Shown here: in pieces, positions 1 to 7,575 of the stretch
Position numbering within the stretch: the stretch's first letter is position 1
Layout of the letters: every line of letters begins with the position of its first letter
Source: an uncultured Gammaproteobacteria bacterium
Lineage (GTDB): Bacteria > Pseudomonadota > Gammaproteobacteria > UBA6429 > Thiohalophilaceae
Reading direction: 5' to 3'
DNA: 64,000 nt
Assembly (NCBI GenBank): GCA_937967995.1
Contig: CALBTB010000007.1
Span: forward strand, 62,001 to 126,000
The notes under the pieces: model-generated
Database searches by the model: none
What the model was told of the DNA's origin: nothing
What the model saw: only the letters and a program-made list of their open reading frames with translations
Position numbers and translations under genes: made by a program

Positions 1-78
1 CTGCTCGATCTCAAGGCCGAAATTCGTCATATACAGGAACAGTTCCAGGAATACGCCTTCGGCGTCAGTTTCCTTTAA
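1..78 (+). CDS. Possible C-terminal end of an unknown gene (partial)
   Basis: An open frame runs from the window edge to a TAA at 76-78 and gives 25 residues rich in Glu, Gln and Lys, of coiled-coil-like composition. It would be the tail of a gene that begins before the window. A competing reading exists on the minus strand (GTG at 120 down to 1). Neither can be confirmed from so short a piece. Bases 79-238 show no convincing gene. Confidence 0.25.
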   Translation: MLDLKAEIRHIQEQFQEYAFGVSFL

Positions 79-238
79 AAACACCATCTTGCCTTCGTTA
101 GCAACGCGATCAATCGGCACATTCTGTGTCTGTTGGTCACGGATTATCGTTATGTGACCACAATCTGGTTTTCAGGATCGCTAAAAGCCTATATAGTGAC
201 AGGCTAATAATAATTCAGCCTGAGCTGATAGTTGTTGG

Positions 239-625
239 GTGGATCAGTTGGCAGAAAACCATATCGAAAGGCGTACTTTTCCTCGCGTGCCTGTCCAGGC
301 ACGAATGCGGGTCTCACACACCAAACTTGGCACACTGGAAGGTTACTCACTCAACGTTTCCGATACCGGTGTTTTTATTCGACTCTCCGATCTGCCCAAA
401 GTCCCACGCGGAGCGCACATCGGCCTGCAAATGCTGGACTCCGCCAACCCCGGTATCATTTTCAATACACGCGTCATTCATTGCTCCACCAGCGGGCTAG
501 GGGTCGCCATTGTCGATTACGAGCTCAATGGCCGTCGCTATACGCTGGATGAGCTGCGCCGGCAGTGGCATGTCATCAAGGCGGACGTAACCAGCCGCAA
601 TAGCACCAAAATACGTCGCTACTGA
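239..625 (+). CDS. PilZ domain protein (putative c-di-GMP receptor)
   Basis: This is a 128-residue single-domain PilZ protein. Family knowledge: PilZ domains bind cyclic di-GMP through an RxxxR motif and a (D/N)xSxxG motif. Both are present, R12-TFP-R16 and N39-V-S41-D-T-G44, so ligand binding is likely intact. The start is GTG at 239, chosen because the RxxxR motif needs this N-terminus; the ribosome binding site is weak. No signal peptide or membrane segment is seen, so it should be cytoplasmic. A paralogue follows at 768. Its target is unknown. Confidence 0.85.
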   Translation: MDQLAENHIERRTFPRVPVQARMRVSHTKLGTLEGYSLNVSDTGVFIRLSDLPKVPRGAHIGLQMLDSANPGIIFNTRVIHCSTSGLGVAIVDYELNGRRYTLDELRRQWHVIKADVTSRNSTKIRRY

Positions 626-767
626 GCGGTTTTAGCCCGCTTTACGACAAAGGGTCGTATAAGTCCGACTAATTTACCGAAAAACAAGCTGTTAGGCGGA
701 GATCCTAAAGCCTGAATGGTCTATATTTTAGTTCGGGCCAATTCTGGTAAATTTTCAGGGGATATAC

Positions 768-1115
768 GTGGCAAGCTTGTTACCGGACTATATTGAGCGG
801 CGGTTGTTTTCACGCCACCTGGTGCATGCGCGGGTCAAACTCACTCATGGCGCCATTGGTGAAATCGTCGGCCGTAGCCGTGAAATCTCCGACAGTGGCC
901 TGTTTGTCGAGGTCTTTCCGGTGCCCAAGTTGCCGAATGGTTCCAATATCAAGATGTATATGCTTGATTCCGCCTATCCACATATCGCCTTCAACATGAA
1001 AGTCATTCGCATCGCTTCAGACGGTATCGGGCTCATGTTCGTGGATTATGAAATCGACGGCGAACGCTTCTCCATGGAGACGCTTCGCGATCAGGTCAAA
1101 AAGAATTTAAACTAG
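768..1115 (+). CDS. PilZ domain protein, second paralogue
   Basis: This 115-residue protein aligns along its length with the PilZ protein at 239 (same ERR-F-R start, same spacing, same 'F-VDYE-DG-R' ending), so the pair looks like a tandem duplication. RxxxR is present as R12-LFS-R16. The second motif reads E39-I-S41-D-S-G44, with Glu replacing the usual Asp/Asn, so c-di-GMP binding could be altered. The GTG start at 768 has a good AGGGGA site about 7 bases upstream. The SsuA/THI5-like gene starts 4 bases after its stop, which suggests co-transcription. Confidence 0.85.
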   Translation: MASLLPDYIERRLFSRHLVHARVKLTHGAIGEIVGRSREISDSGLFVEVFPVPKLPNGSNIKMYMLDSAYPHIAFNMKVIRIASDGIGLMFVDYEIDGERFSMETLRDQVKKNLN

Positions 1116-1119
1116 CGGC

Positions 1120-2013
1120 ATGTCGCCAATTCACATTCGAGTGCTGCGGCACTCGGCCTTTTATAGTCCATTACTTCTCAGTATCTCGGCAGGCTACCTG
1201 GCCCGGCAGGGCCTCACACCGGAATATGATGTCGCCACGGCGCAAAAGACGGTTCCGGCCGGCATTGCCAGTGGTGAGGTACAGGTGGCCCAGTCCGCGG
1301 TGGCGACGGCCTTTGCGGGTCTGGAGCGGGGTGAGCCGGTGCCGGTGCGGCATTTTGCCCAGATCAACGAGCGGGATGGCTTTTTTCTGACCCGCCGCCA
1401 GACCGGCCAAGCCTTTGCCTGGTCGGACCTCGTTGGTCAGCCCGTGCTGGTTGACCACTTTTTTCAGCCTCTGGCCATGTTCCGCTACGCCCTGCATAAA
1501 CAGGGTATGGGTCTGGAGGACCTGCAGGTGATCGATGCGGGTGATGTAGAGGCCATGGACCGGGCTTATCGGGATGGCAGCGGTGCCTATATTCATCAGC
1601 AGGGCCCTTATGCCCAGCAACTGGAGGCAGACGGGCTCGGTGAGGTGGTTGCCGCGATCGGCGAGGTCATTGGTCCGGTCGCGTTTAGCAGCCTGTGTGC
1701 TTCCCAGGCGTGGCTGCAGACGGACATGGCACAGGCCTTTATGGCGGTTTACCGGCAGGGCCTGGCGTCTGCCCGGGAGATGCCGGCCCAGGAAATGGTC
1801 CCGCTACTGACGGGCTTCTTTCCACACATCGATCCGGCGGTACTGGCCAGGACAATCCAGTCATACCAGCAACTGGGCTGCTGGCAGCCCGAGCCGGCGA
1901 TTTCAGAAATGGCTTTTGAGACGACACTGGACGTGTTCTCACACAGTGGCCAGATTTCACGTCGATATGCCTATGAGGAAATCTGCTGCCGGCCGCCGGA
2001 CGAAGCGGCCTGA
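1120..2013 (+). CDS. SsuA/THI5-like substrate-binding protein without signal peptide
   Basis: This 297-residue protein resembles the periplasmic binding protein family that includes SsuA (sulfonates) and NMT1/THI5 (thiamine pyrimidine precursor). Features seen are an early 'F-YSPLLLSISAGYLARQGL' type opening, the A-x-G-I-A-S-G-E-V segment and a Q-S-A motif, as in domain I of these proteins. There is no signal peptide or lipobox, so it is either cytoplasmic or exported by another route. No permease or ATPase gene lies nearby. It follows a PilZ gene by 4 bases and precedes a cyclotransferase gene by 6. Ligand unknown. Confidence 0.6.
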   Translation: MSPIHIRVLRHSAFYSPLLLSISAGYLARQGLTPEYDVATAQKTVPAGIASGEVQVAQSAVATAFAGLERGEPVPVRHFAQINERDGFFLTRRQTGQAFAWSDLVGQPVLVDHFFQPLAMFRYALHKQGMGLEDLQVIDAGDVEAMDRAYRDGSGAYIHQQGPYAQQLEADGLGEVVAAIGEVIGPVAFSSLCASQAWLQTDMAQAFMAVYRQGLASAREMPAQEMVPLLTGFFPHIDPAVLARTIQSYQQLGCWQPEPAISEMAFETTLDVFSHSGQISRRYAYEEICCRPPDEAA

Positions 2014-2019
2014 TCGCAG

Positions 2020-2403
2020 ATGGCCAGCGGGCATGCCCTGTTTTGCTACGGTACGCTCTGTCACGCCACCACCATGCGCTCTGTGTGTGGTTATATTAAA
2101 CAGGGCATACCTGCTCAGTTAATGGGTTACCGTCGGCGCGGATTGTACGGCGAAGACTACCCTGCCATTGTGCCTGACAGGCAGTACCTGGTACAGGGAC
2201 TGCTCTACACGGGGATTACGTCGGCGCAGTTACGTGCCATCGATCGCTATGAAGGTGAGCTGTACCGGCGTATTCAGGTCAGCGTCGCCGGTCGTCGTGC
2301 TTGGACCTATGTGTTGCGTCCGCGCTATTATCATCGAGCTCGAACAATATCCCTACCAGACAGTGAAAACCGGAATCGAAATGGTCGAGACCTACATCAA
2401 TGA
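2020..2403 (+). CDS. Gamma-glutamylcyclotransferase (AIG2/GGCT-like) family protein
   Basis: The 127-residue product has the family's N-terminal 'LFCYGTL' strand-loop, the G-Y-R-R-R-G-L-Y segment, and 'IDRYEGELYRR', which carries the conserved acidic residue that acts as general base in gamma-glutamylcyclotransferases. Family members release 5-oxoproline from gamma-glutamyl amines or dipeptides, but substrates vary, so the exact reaction is unknown. The C-terminus runs 23 bases into the next gene, and the last ~20 residues look poorly conserved. Translational coupling to the DUF2244 gene is likely. Confidence 0.7.
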   Translation: MASGHALFCYGTLCHATTMRSVCGYIKQGIPAQLMGYRRRGLYGEDYPAIVPDRQYLVQGLLYTGITSAQLRAIDRYEGELYRRIQVSVAGRRAWTYVLRPRYYHRARTISLPDSENRNRNGRDLHQ

Positions 2404-2860
2404 CAGGCAACAGGGCCACATCGTGATTAGCCCAAACCTGTCGGCTGAATGGAAGACGACACGGCGCTTTATTATCGTCGTGTCAGCTGCCGCACTGGTG
2501 ATTGGCATCGGGTTTGCCTTTGCCGGTTTATGGCTGATCCTGCCGTTTGCCGGTCTCGAAGTGATCGCTGTTGTCAGCCTGATGTATTACGTGGCCCATC
2601 AGTGCCACCGACAACAGGTTATTCACCTGAATGATACGCACATACGCGTCGAGCGGGGCTATCGGTTTCCACAGCAGGTCTGGGAATCGGAATTATTCTG
2701 GACACGGTTGCTGGTGTTGCATAGTGATCATACCTGGCATTCGGATCGCCTGCTGTTACGCAGCCGTGATGAGCAGATCGAAATCGGTGAATTTCTGAAT
2801 GACGATGACAAGCGTAAGCTGGTGGCCAATCTGCGTGGCCTGCTTAGCGTCGTGGATTAA
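2381..2860 (+). CDS. DUF2244 family membrane protein
   Basis: This 160-residue protein has 'ISPN-SAEW' near the start and two adjacent hydrophobic segments (about residues 30-70). It ends with 'GEFLNDDDKRKLVANLRGLL', the order typical of DUF2244, a family often found near respiratory genes but of unknown function. I chose ATG 2381 rather than the longer frame from 2168 because the family begins shortly before the ISPN motif and a GGAA lies just upstream. It overlaps the cyclotransferase gene by 23 bases. Confidence 0.75.
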   Translation: MVETYINDRQQGHIVISPNLSAEWKTTRRFIIVVSAAALVIGIGFAFAGLWLILPFAGLEVIAVVSLMYYVAHQCHRQQVIHLNDTHIRVERGYRFPQQVWESELFWTRLLVLHSDHTWHSDRLLLRSRDEQIEIGEFLNDDDKRKLVANLRGLLSVVD

Positions 2861-2879
2861 TGAATAGCGCAAACAAAAA

Positions 2880-2911
2880 GGCCCGACGTTAAGCCGGGCC
2901 TGGTTTTGTTT
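2880..2911. terminator. Bidirectional intrinsic terminator
   Basis: GGCCCG at 2880-2885 pairs with CGGGCC at 2895-2900 around a 9-base loop. On the plus strand it is followed by TGGTTTTGTTT; on the minus strand by TTTTTGTTT. It sits between the converging DUF2244 and Rrf2 genes and can end both transcripts. Confidence 0.8.
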
Positions 2912-2924
2912 ATTGCTTGTTGTA

Positions 2925-3350
2925 TCAGGCAGCAACCACGTTTGATTCGTTTGAATTCATACGCTCTGAAGTTTCCTCCAGAATGGCTGCCAGTGTAATG
3001 CCATCAAGATGATTGGAAACCCGTTGCTCAAGAACACCCCAGGCAAACATGGTAGCGGACTGTGGTTTACCATTAAAATCAGCCGCGGTTTTACGGTTGA
3101 TGTCGATGGCCTGAACGATGTCAGCAATGGTGATCACTTCGCTGGGTTTACCCAGTACATATCCACCACCTGGACCACGAACACCCTTGACCAGATTATT
3201 TTTGCGTAGCAATGCAAAAATCTGTTCCAGGTAAGACAGAGAAATATCCAGTTTCTTTGCCAGTGATGTCAGTGAGACGGGGCTGGGCATTTGAAACGCG
3301 AGATTCAGCATCGCCTTAATAGCATAATGTGCACGAGAAGAAATAGTCAT
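2925..3350 (-). CDS. Rrf2 family transcription regulator lacking cluster cysteines
   Basis: The 141-residue protein has the Rrf2 winged-helix opening ('SSRAHYAIKAMLNLA'), recognition helix ('LSYLEQIFALLRKNNLV') and wing ('GVRGPGGGYVLGK'), so it should be a DNA-binding dimer like IscR, NsrR or CymR. IscR and NsrR bind a [2Fe-2S] or [4Fe-4S] cluster with three cysteines near residues 90-105. Here the same stretch (NRKTAADFNGKPQSATMF) has no cysteine, and none occurs in the chain. It therefore cannot be a standard Fe-S sensor. The start is ATG 3350, with AGGAAAG upstream; a longer in-frame start at 3431 adds a non-conserved tail. No isc or suf genes are adjacent. Confidence 0.85.
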   Translation of the reverse strand: MTISSRAHYAIKAMLNLAFQMPSPVSLTSLAKKLDISLSYLEQIFALLRKNNLVKGVRGPGGGYVLGKPSEVITIADIVQAIDINRKTAADFNGKPQSATMFAWGVLEQRVSNHLDGITLAAILEETSERMNSNESNVVAA

Positions 3351-3525
3351 AGCCTTACTTTCCTGTTCATTTGTTATGTTCAACTCAACTTCCATAGAAT
3401 TAGCGCTATCCTTGCTCGCTTCCCTTGCCACTTGGGTAGGCTAACTGCATTCCATGGATACCCTGACTACAAAAGTAGAAATTAACCCTTAGTACCACAA
3501 GTTCTTTTTGTAAAGAATTGTTAAC

Positions 3526-3560
3526 TTTGTCGGTCTTAAGCTACCTTTTGTCGGTCTCAA
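3526..3560. promoter_or_regulatory. Direct repeat in divergent intergenic region (candidate operator)
   Basis: TTTGTCGGTCTTAA (3526-3539) and TTTGTCGGTCTCAA (3547-3560) differ at one base and are spaced 21 bases start to start, two helical turns. They lie between the divergent Rrf2 and HEAT-lipoprotein genes, where an autoregulatory site is expected. Binding by the Rrf2 protein is inference. A TATAAT at 3609-3614 lies just before the lipoprotein start codon. Confidence 0.45.
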
Positions 3561-3623
3561 ACCGTATCAGCCAGACAAAAAAATTTCTGATAAATTTTGT
3601 TACTCAATTATAATCAGTAGGTT

Positions 3624-4667
3624 ATGACGAAAACCGAGAAACAGTCTAAAGTTTTGACGTTAGTGCTCGCTATTTTGCTGCCGCTCAGTGGCTGCCAGAC
3701 GCCGGCGACGACGACAAAATCACCGCCAGAAGCGGCGGCATCCACTCAGGTGAGCGTGGCGGATGTCGCGTCTCTCAAAGTACCCATCCGCTTGAAGGAC
3801 AAGATGACCCGCCTGTATCACGATGACCCGGTCGAGCGGGCCTGGGCCGCCTATCAGCTGGCCAAGCTGGGTCGCAGCGCGCAGGCGGCCGTACCGCATC
3901 TGGCCCAGTTGCTTACTGATCATGAGCCGGTCCTGCTGTCGCGTTATCTGGGTGGCGGATTTCATTCCAGCTCGGCAACAACACCCGGTGAAGAGGCTGC
4001 CAAGGCACTGGCGCGCATCGGTCAACCGGCGGTCGACAGCCTCAACCAGGCTTTATCGAGTCCCGATCCGAATACGCGTCGACTGGCTGCCCGTGCCACA
4101 GGGATGATTGGCAACATTCATTCGGCAGACACCCTGATACAGACGCTCTCGGATCCCGATCCTCGTGTACGCGCCGCCGCCGCGATTGCGCTGGGCAGTT
4201 ACAAACACCCGCTGGTGGCACAGAAACTGATGGATGCCTATCAACGCGCTCCCGACAAACAACGCACCCACCTGGTTTATGCGATGACCCAAATCAATGA
4301 CATCCTGGTTGTGCCATTTTTGATACAGCAGTTAGCGACGCCGAATCCGGATTTACGTGCCGCGGTTGTGCTGGCGCTGGGGAAATTACGCGATGCGCGC
4401 GCCTTATCTGGACTGACCGATGCACTCAGGGATCAGGATGAGATTGTGCGTGCCAATGCCGCTTATGCGCTAAGCGGATTTTATACGCCAAAGGTCATGG
4501 ATATATTGATTGCGACGTTGTCGGACGAAGTTGAGCGTGTTCGAGAAGCGGCCGCCGAGGCGCTTTCGATTCTAAGTGGCATGCAATTTGGTACCGATAA
4601 AAGCAAGTGGGAAAGCTGGTGGCAAAAGCAGAAACGGGCAATTCGTCGTGGCGGTAACAAATCGTAA
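3624..4667 (+). CDS. HEAT-repeat lipoprotein
   Basis: This is a 347-residue predicted lipoprotein. The signal peptide ends in the lipobox L-S-G-C with Cys at about residue 24, followed by a Thr/Ala/Pro-rich linker. From about residue 60 the chain is built of HEAT/PBS-lyase-type repeats, recognisable by recurring 'DPDPRVRAAAAIALG' and 'DEIVRANAAYALS' style helices, which form a superhelical protein-binding scaffold. The chain ends in a basic, Trp-rich tail. It would sit on the inner or outer membrane facing the periplasm. The partner is unknown. It is divergent from the Rrf2 gene and may be under its control. Confidence 0.85.
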   Translation: MTKTEKQSKVLTLVLAILLPLSGCQTPATTTKSPPEAAASTQVSVADVASLKVPIRLKDKMTRLYHDDPVERAWAAYQLAKLGRSAQAAVPHLAQLLTDHEPVLLSRYLGGGFHSSSATTPGEEAAKALARIGQPAVDSLNQALSSPDPNTRRLAARATGMIGNIHSADTLIQTLSDPDPRVRAAAAIALGSYKHPLVAQKLMDAYQRAPDKQRTHLVYAMTQINDILVVPFLIQQLATPNPDLRAAVVLALGKLRDARALSGLTDALRDQDEIVRANAAYALSGFYTPKVMDILIATLSDEVERVREAAAEALSILSGMQFGTDKSKWESWWQKQKRAIRRGGNKS

Positions 4668-4744
4668 CCTTTGCGCGGCAATCAACATAACGAAATGCGA
4701 CGCGGTTGGTATTTGGTTCGGCAAGGCTCTGCTGTAATTTATTC

Positions 4745-5023
4745 ATGCAGGAACGTCGTGAATTCAATCGGGTGATTTTCAAACGCGAAGTGGCCGTATT
4801 ACTCGACGACGGTGAAACGCTTTTTTCGTTAGCGCAGGATTTCTCCATGCACGGCATGTCACTCTTGACGGAAATTCCTCTGGACCCCGGCTGTGAGCTC
4901 TCTGTCGAGTTTAATATTCTTGGTCAGGAAGACTGGCGTGAAATTAATTTACGTGGACGTGTGGTGTATTCCAAGCCGGAGCAAAAACAGTTCAAATCCG
5001 GCATTACTTTTGATGGTTTTTAG
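4745..5023 (+). CDS. PilZ domain protein, third copy
   Basis: This 92-residue PilZ protein has R5-EFN-R9 and D32-F-S34-M-H-G37, both canonical, so cyclic di-GMP binding is expected. It is more divergent from the two PilZ proteins at 239 and 768 than they are from each other. ATG 4745 is chosen because the conserved ERREF-R motif begins right after it; the frame is open upstream to 4706. The last 20 bases overlap the converging lipoprotein gene at 5004. No output domain is attached, so it probably acts as a small adaptor. Confidence 0.8.
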   Translation: MQERREFNRVIFKREVAVLLDDGETLFSLAQDFSMHGMSLLTEIPLDPGCELSVEFNILGQEDWREINLRGRVVYSKPEQKQFKSGITFDGF

Positions 5024-5312
5024 CCTCAGTTTCTTCATCCGCCCTGTATCCCATCAATGATAAGGCACGATGCGACGTGTCGACACATTCAGTAAACTGT
5101 GCATGCTCGCGTTGAATGCGGGCGGTTTTAATCAGGCCGGAAATTACTGATTGCTCACTTTGATCGATGGCTGTTTCATGCTGACTGAAATGTTTTTCGG
5201 CCAGTTTGATTTGATCGTAACATTGCCAGTCAGTCGCAATCCCGTAGTTACGCGCGCAGCCCACTGACAAAATTGCGAGTGAAAGGGGCAATATCATAAA
5301 ATTCCTGGCCAT
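5004..5312 (-). CDS. Small predicted lipoprotein of unknown function
   Basis: This 102-residue protein begins with R-N, a hydrophobic run (ILPLSLAILS) and a lipobox V-G-C, so it is likely lipidated. The mature part is polar, with two further cysteines ('WQCYD', 'TECVD') that might form a disulfide and a helical middle. I do not recognise the family. Two starts compete: ATG 5312, which keeps an Arg in the signal n-region, and ATG 5297, which has a better AGGA site at proper spacing but no positive charge. The 3' end overlaps the PilZ gene. Confidence 0.55.
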   Translation of the reverse strand: MARNFMILPLSLAILSVGCARNYGIATDWQCYDQIKLAEKHFSQHETAIDQSEQSVISGLIKTARIQREHAQFTECVDTSHRALSLMGYRADEETEAKNHQK

Positions 5313-5400
5313 AAAATCTGAATTAACTCCGCTGTTGCGTGTCACTTAACACTGTCAGGTATAATCATAGCAGAGTCATCTATTCGAAAAGGTTGTATGC

Positions 5401-5760
5401 ATGCGAGCATTACTGGTAGTTGCCCATGGCAGTCGTCGTGACGCGTCCAATGATGAAGTGCGAGCGTTGACCGACCGCATACGCGATCAGGCCGGCGCAT
5501 TTGATCATGTGGCCTGTGCATTTCTTGAACTGGCGGACCCGTCAATTCCGGATGGGATCAGTGCCTGTGTGGCCAGTGGTGCCGACGAAGTGGTCGTGCT
5601 GCCGTATTTCCTGTCAGCCGGTCGACATGTGGCAGAGGACATTCCCGGACTGGTGGATCTGTCTCGTGCAGAACACCCGCACACGCAAATTCATATCGCC
5701 CCTTACCTGGGTACCGCCACTGACCTGCCACAGACACTGTTAAATCTGGCGATAAAATAG
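5401..5760 (+). CDS. cbiX: CbiX/SirB-type sirohydrochlorin chelatase
   Basis: The 119-residue product matches the small CbiX family. Family knowledge: such chelatases insert Fe2+ or Co2+ into sirohydrochlorin in siroheme or cobalamin synthesis, using two histidines. Both are visible: H9 in 'VVAHGSR' and H76 in 'FLSAGRHVAEDIP'. The length fits the single-domain form that works as a homodimer. Siroheme is needed by sulfite reductases of assimilatory and reverse-dissimilatory type, which fits a sulfur-oxidising host. It stands alone here, without other siroheme genes. The metal is not decidable from sequence. Confidence 0.85.
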   Translation: MRALLVVAHGSRRDASNDEVRALTDRIRDQAGAFDHVACAFLELADPSIPDGISACVASGADEVVVLPYFLSAGRHVAEDIPGLVDLSRAEHPHTQIHIAPYLGTATDLPQTLLNLAIK

Positions 5761-6031
5761 TCAATCTGGGGCATGTCCCCATGAAATTTGTGTGACGGCT
5801 TAGCGGAATAAAACCGTACTTGCTTTGGGATCATGATAATTTTCATGGGCTTAGCGTGAGAAAGTGATCTAAGTTCTAAATATAACCCATTGATTTTAAG
5901 GATAAAAATCCACCAAATTTTCGCAGCGGGGCTATTGCAAGCCGCGGCGAGGACGTCTAAGGTAGTCTCACTGGTTGCCAGAAATGGTGGTCAGGCGATT
6001 AATTTCGCATTTTCTTTGTTGTTATATACTT
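5761..6031. other. Non-coding gap before AAA ATPase gene (possible small RNA or leader)
   Basis: About 345 bases separate the chelatase stop from the next start. I see no convincing reading frame. It contains a GC-rich hairpin (GGGGCT-ATTGCA-AGCC within 5936-5955), the element GGATAAAAATCC near 5900, and a TATACT box at 6025-6030, and it ends in a strong terminator. A small RNA or a regulated leader would fit, but no known RNA family is recognised. Confidence 0.3.
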
Positions 6032-6080
6032 AAAACCTTCCGCTGGACACTGAGTAAATCCTACGGAAGGTTTTTTTTTG
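6032..6080 (+). terminator. Intrinsic terminator with 11-bp stem and T9
   Basis: AAAACCTTCCG (6032-6042) pairs perfectly with CGGAAGGTTTT (6064-6074) around a 21-base loop and runs into nine T residues (6071-6079). It lies about 30 bases upstream of the AAA ATPase start codon, so it must end a transcript from further upstream (chelatase or an intergenic RNA) or act as an attenuator for the ATPase gene. Confidence 0.8.
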
Positions 6081-6105
6081 GTTCGACATAATTACAAGTA
6101 CAAAC

Positions 6106-7575
6106 ATGACCGATTCGCACGACCTCGAACTGATTCTCAAGTCGCACATTCCTGTTGTTGTCATTGAAACCCGGGAAGAGCGTCGTGCTGTGCAGTTGAT
6201 CCAGTCCATTCAGATTCGGCTTGGTGTGCCCATTTTTAAATGGACGGTGACCGAAGGTATGCAACGCATCGATATGGATTTTGCACCACAACGTATCAAT
6301 GCCGAGCCGGCAGAGGTACTGGGTAACATCAAGGCCGGCGGCCAGGCAGGCATTTATGTCATGCTGGATTTTCATCCATACCTGACCGATCCGATGCATG
6401 TGCGCTTACTCAAGGACATTGCGCTGGATTACAGCCTCAAACACCAGACGATAGTTTTAATCAGCCACGAGATCACGATTCCACCGGAACTGAAAAATTT
6501 CAGTGCACGACTGGATCTCAAGTTGCCCGACAAGTCCACGGTGCGATCGATCGTCAGTGATGTCGCCGAACAGTGGGCGAAGAAAAACAGGAAAAAGGTC
6601 AAGGCCAATCCTGATTCGTTTGATGCGCTGGTCAATAACCTGACCGGCCTAACGCACTCCGAAGCAAAACGGCTGGCACGTACGGCCATTTATGATGATG
6701 GTGCCGTCACACCGGATGATTTGCCACAGGTCATGAAAGCCAAATATGCGCTACTGAACAAAGAGGGCATGTTGCATTTTGAGCTCGACACGGAAAAGTT
6801 TTCCAATGTTGGTGGATTTGGCCGACTCAAGACATGGCTACGGCAACGGCAACCGGTCTTTGAAGGCAAGCTCGATGGTCTTGACATGCCAAAGGGTATT
6901 TTATTGTTGGGTGTACAGGGCTGTGGTAAAAGCCTGGCCGCCAAAGCGGTGGCCGGTGTGCTGGGGATTCCGTTACTGCGTCTGGAACTGGGTGCCATGT
7001 TCAATAAATATCACGGCGAAACAGAGCGCAACCTGCGCGAATCACTGCATGCTGCCGAGGTCATGACCCCGTGCGTGTTATGGATCGATGAAATCGAAAA
7101 AGGTCTGTCGGTGAGTGACAGCGATGGGGGTACCAGTAAACGCGTACTGGGTAGTTTATTAACCTGGATGGCGGAAAAAACCGCGGCGGTTTTTCTGGTT
7201 GCGACGGCCAATGATATAGAAAGCCTGCCACCCGAGCTGATTCGCAAGGGCCGCTTTGATGAGATCTTTTTTGTAGATTTACCTAATGAAGTCAATCGTG
7301 CCCTGATTTACGAAATCCATTTACGCAAGCGGGACTACGAACCGGGCAGCTTTAACCTGGTACGTCTGTCCGAAGCCAGCGACGGATTTTCCGGTGCGGA
7401 AATTGAACAGTCCGTTGTGTCAGCCATCTATGCAGCACACGCGCAGCAGGTCGAACTGAACAACCAGCATATATTGCAGGAAATCAAAAATACGCGTCCG
7501 TTATCTGTTGTGATGGCCGAGCGAATTTCCGGGTTACGCCAATGGGCGGCAGATCGGACTGTGCCGGTTGATTAG
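6106..7575 (+). CDS. Ycf46-like AAA family ATPase
   Basis: This 489-residue protein has the layout of the Ycf46 family. Residues 1-~215 form a degenerate AAA-like domain without a P-loop. Residues ~225-470 form an active AAA domain with Walker A G269-VQGCGK-S276, Walker B VLWIDE (324-329), sensor 1 in 'VATAND' and Arg residues in 'RKGRFDE'. Ycf46 proteins are known from plastids and cyanobacteria, where they are linked to CO2 or photosynthesis regulation; the bacterial role is poorly defined. It is likely a hexameric cytoplasmic remodelling ATPase. It ends 4 bases inside the converging rhodanese gene. An upstream terminator may regulate it. Confidence 0.85.
   Translation: MTDSHDLELILKSHIPVVVIETREERRAVQLIQSIQIRLGVPIFKWTVTEGMQRIDMDFAPQRINAEPAEVLGNIKAGGQAGIYVMLDFHPYLTDPMHVRLLKDIALDYSLKHQTIVLISHEITIPPELKNFSARLDLKLPDKSTVRSIVSDVAEQWAKKNRKKVKANPDSFDALVNNLTGLTHSEAKRLARTAIYDDGAVTPDDLPQVMKAKYALLNKEGMLHFELDTEKFSNVGGFGRLKTWLRQRQPVFEGKLDGLDMPKGILLLGVQGCGKSLAAKAVAGVLGIPLLRLELGAMFNKYHGETERNLRESLHAAEVMTPCVLWIDEIEKGLSVSDSDGGTSKRVLGSLLTWMAEKTAAVFLVATANDIESLPPELIRKGRFDEIFFVDLPNEVNRALIYEIHLRKRDYEPGSFNLVRLSEASDGFSGAEIEQSVVSAIYAAHAQQVELNNQHILQEIKNTRPLSVVMAERISGLRQWAADRTVPVD

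Noticed and set aside
1..120. Minus-strand reading frame with GTG at 120 running to the window edge
   Set aside because: It is hydrophobic and lacks a ribosome binding site; the plus-strand frame ending at 78 is about equally likely. Too short to decide, so only the plus-strand tail is listed, at low confidence.
5761..6031. 6S RNA, SRP RNA or CsrB-type RNA
   Set aside because: None of the conserved sequence blocks of these RNAs could be found by eye; only a generic structured region remains.
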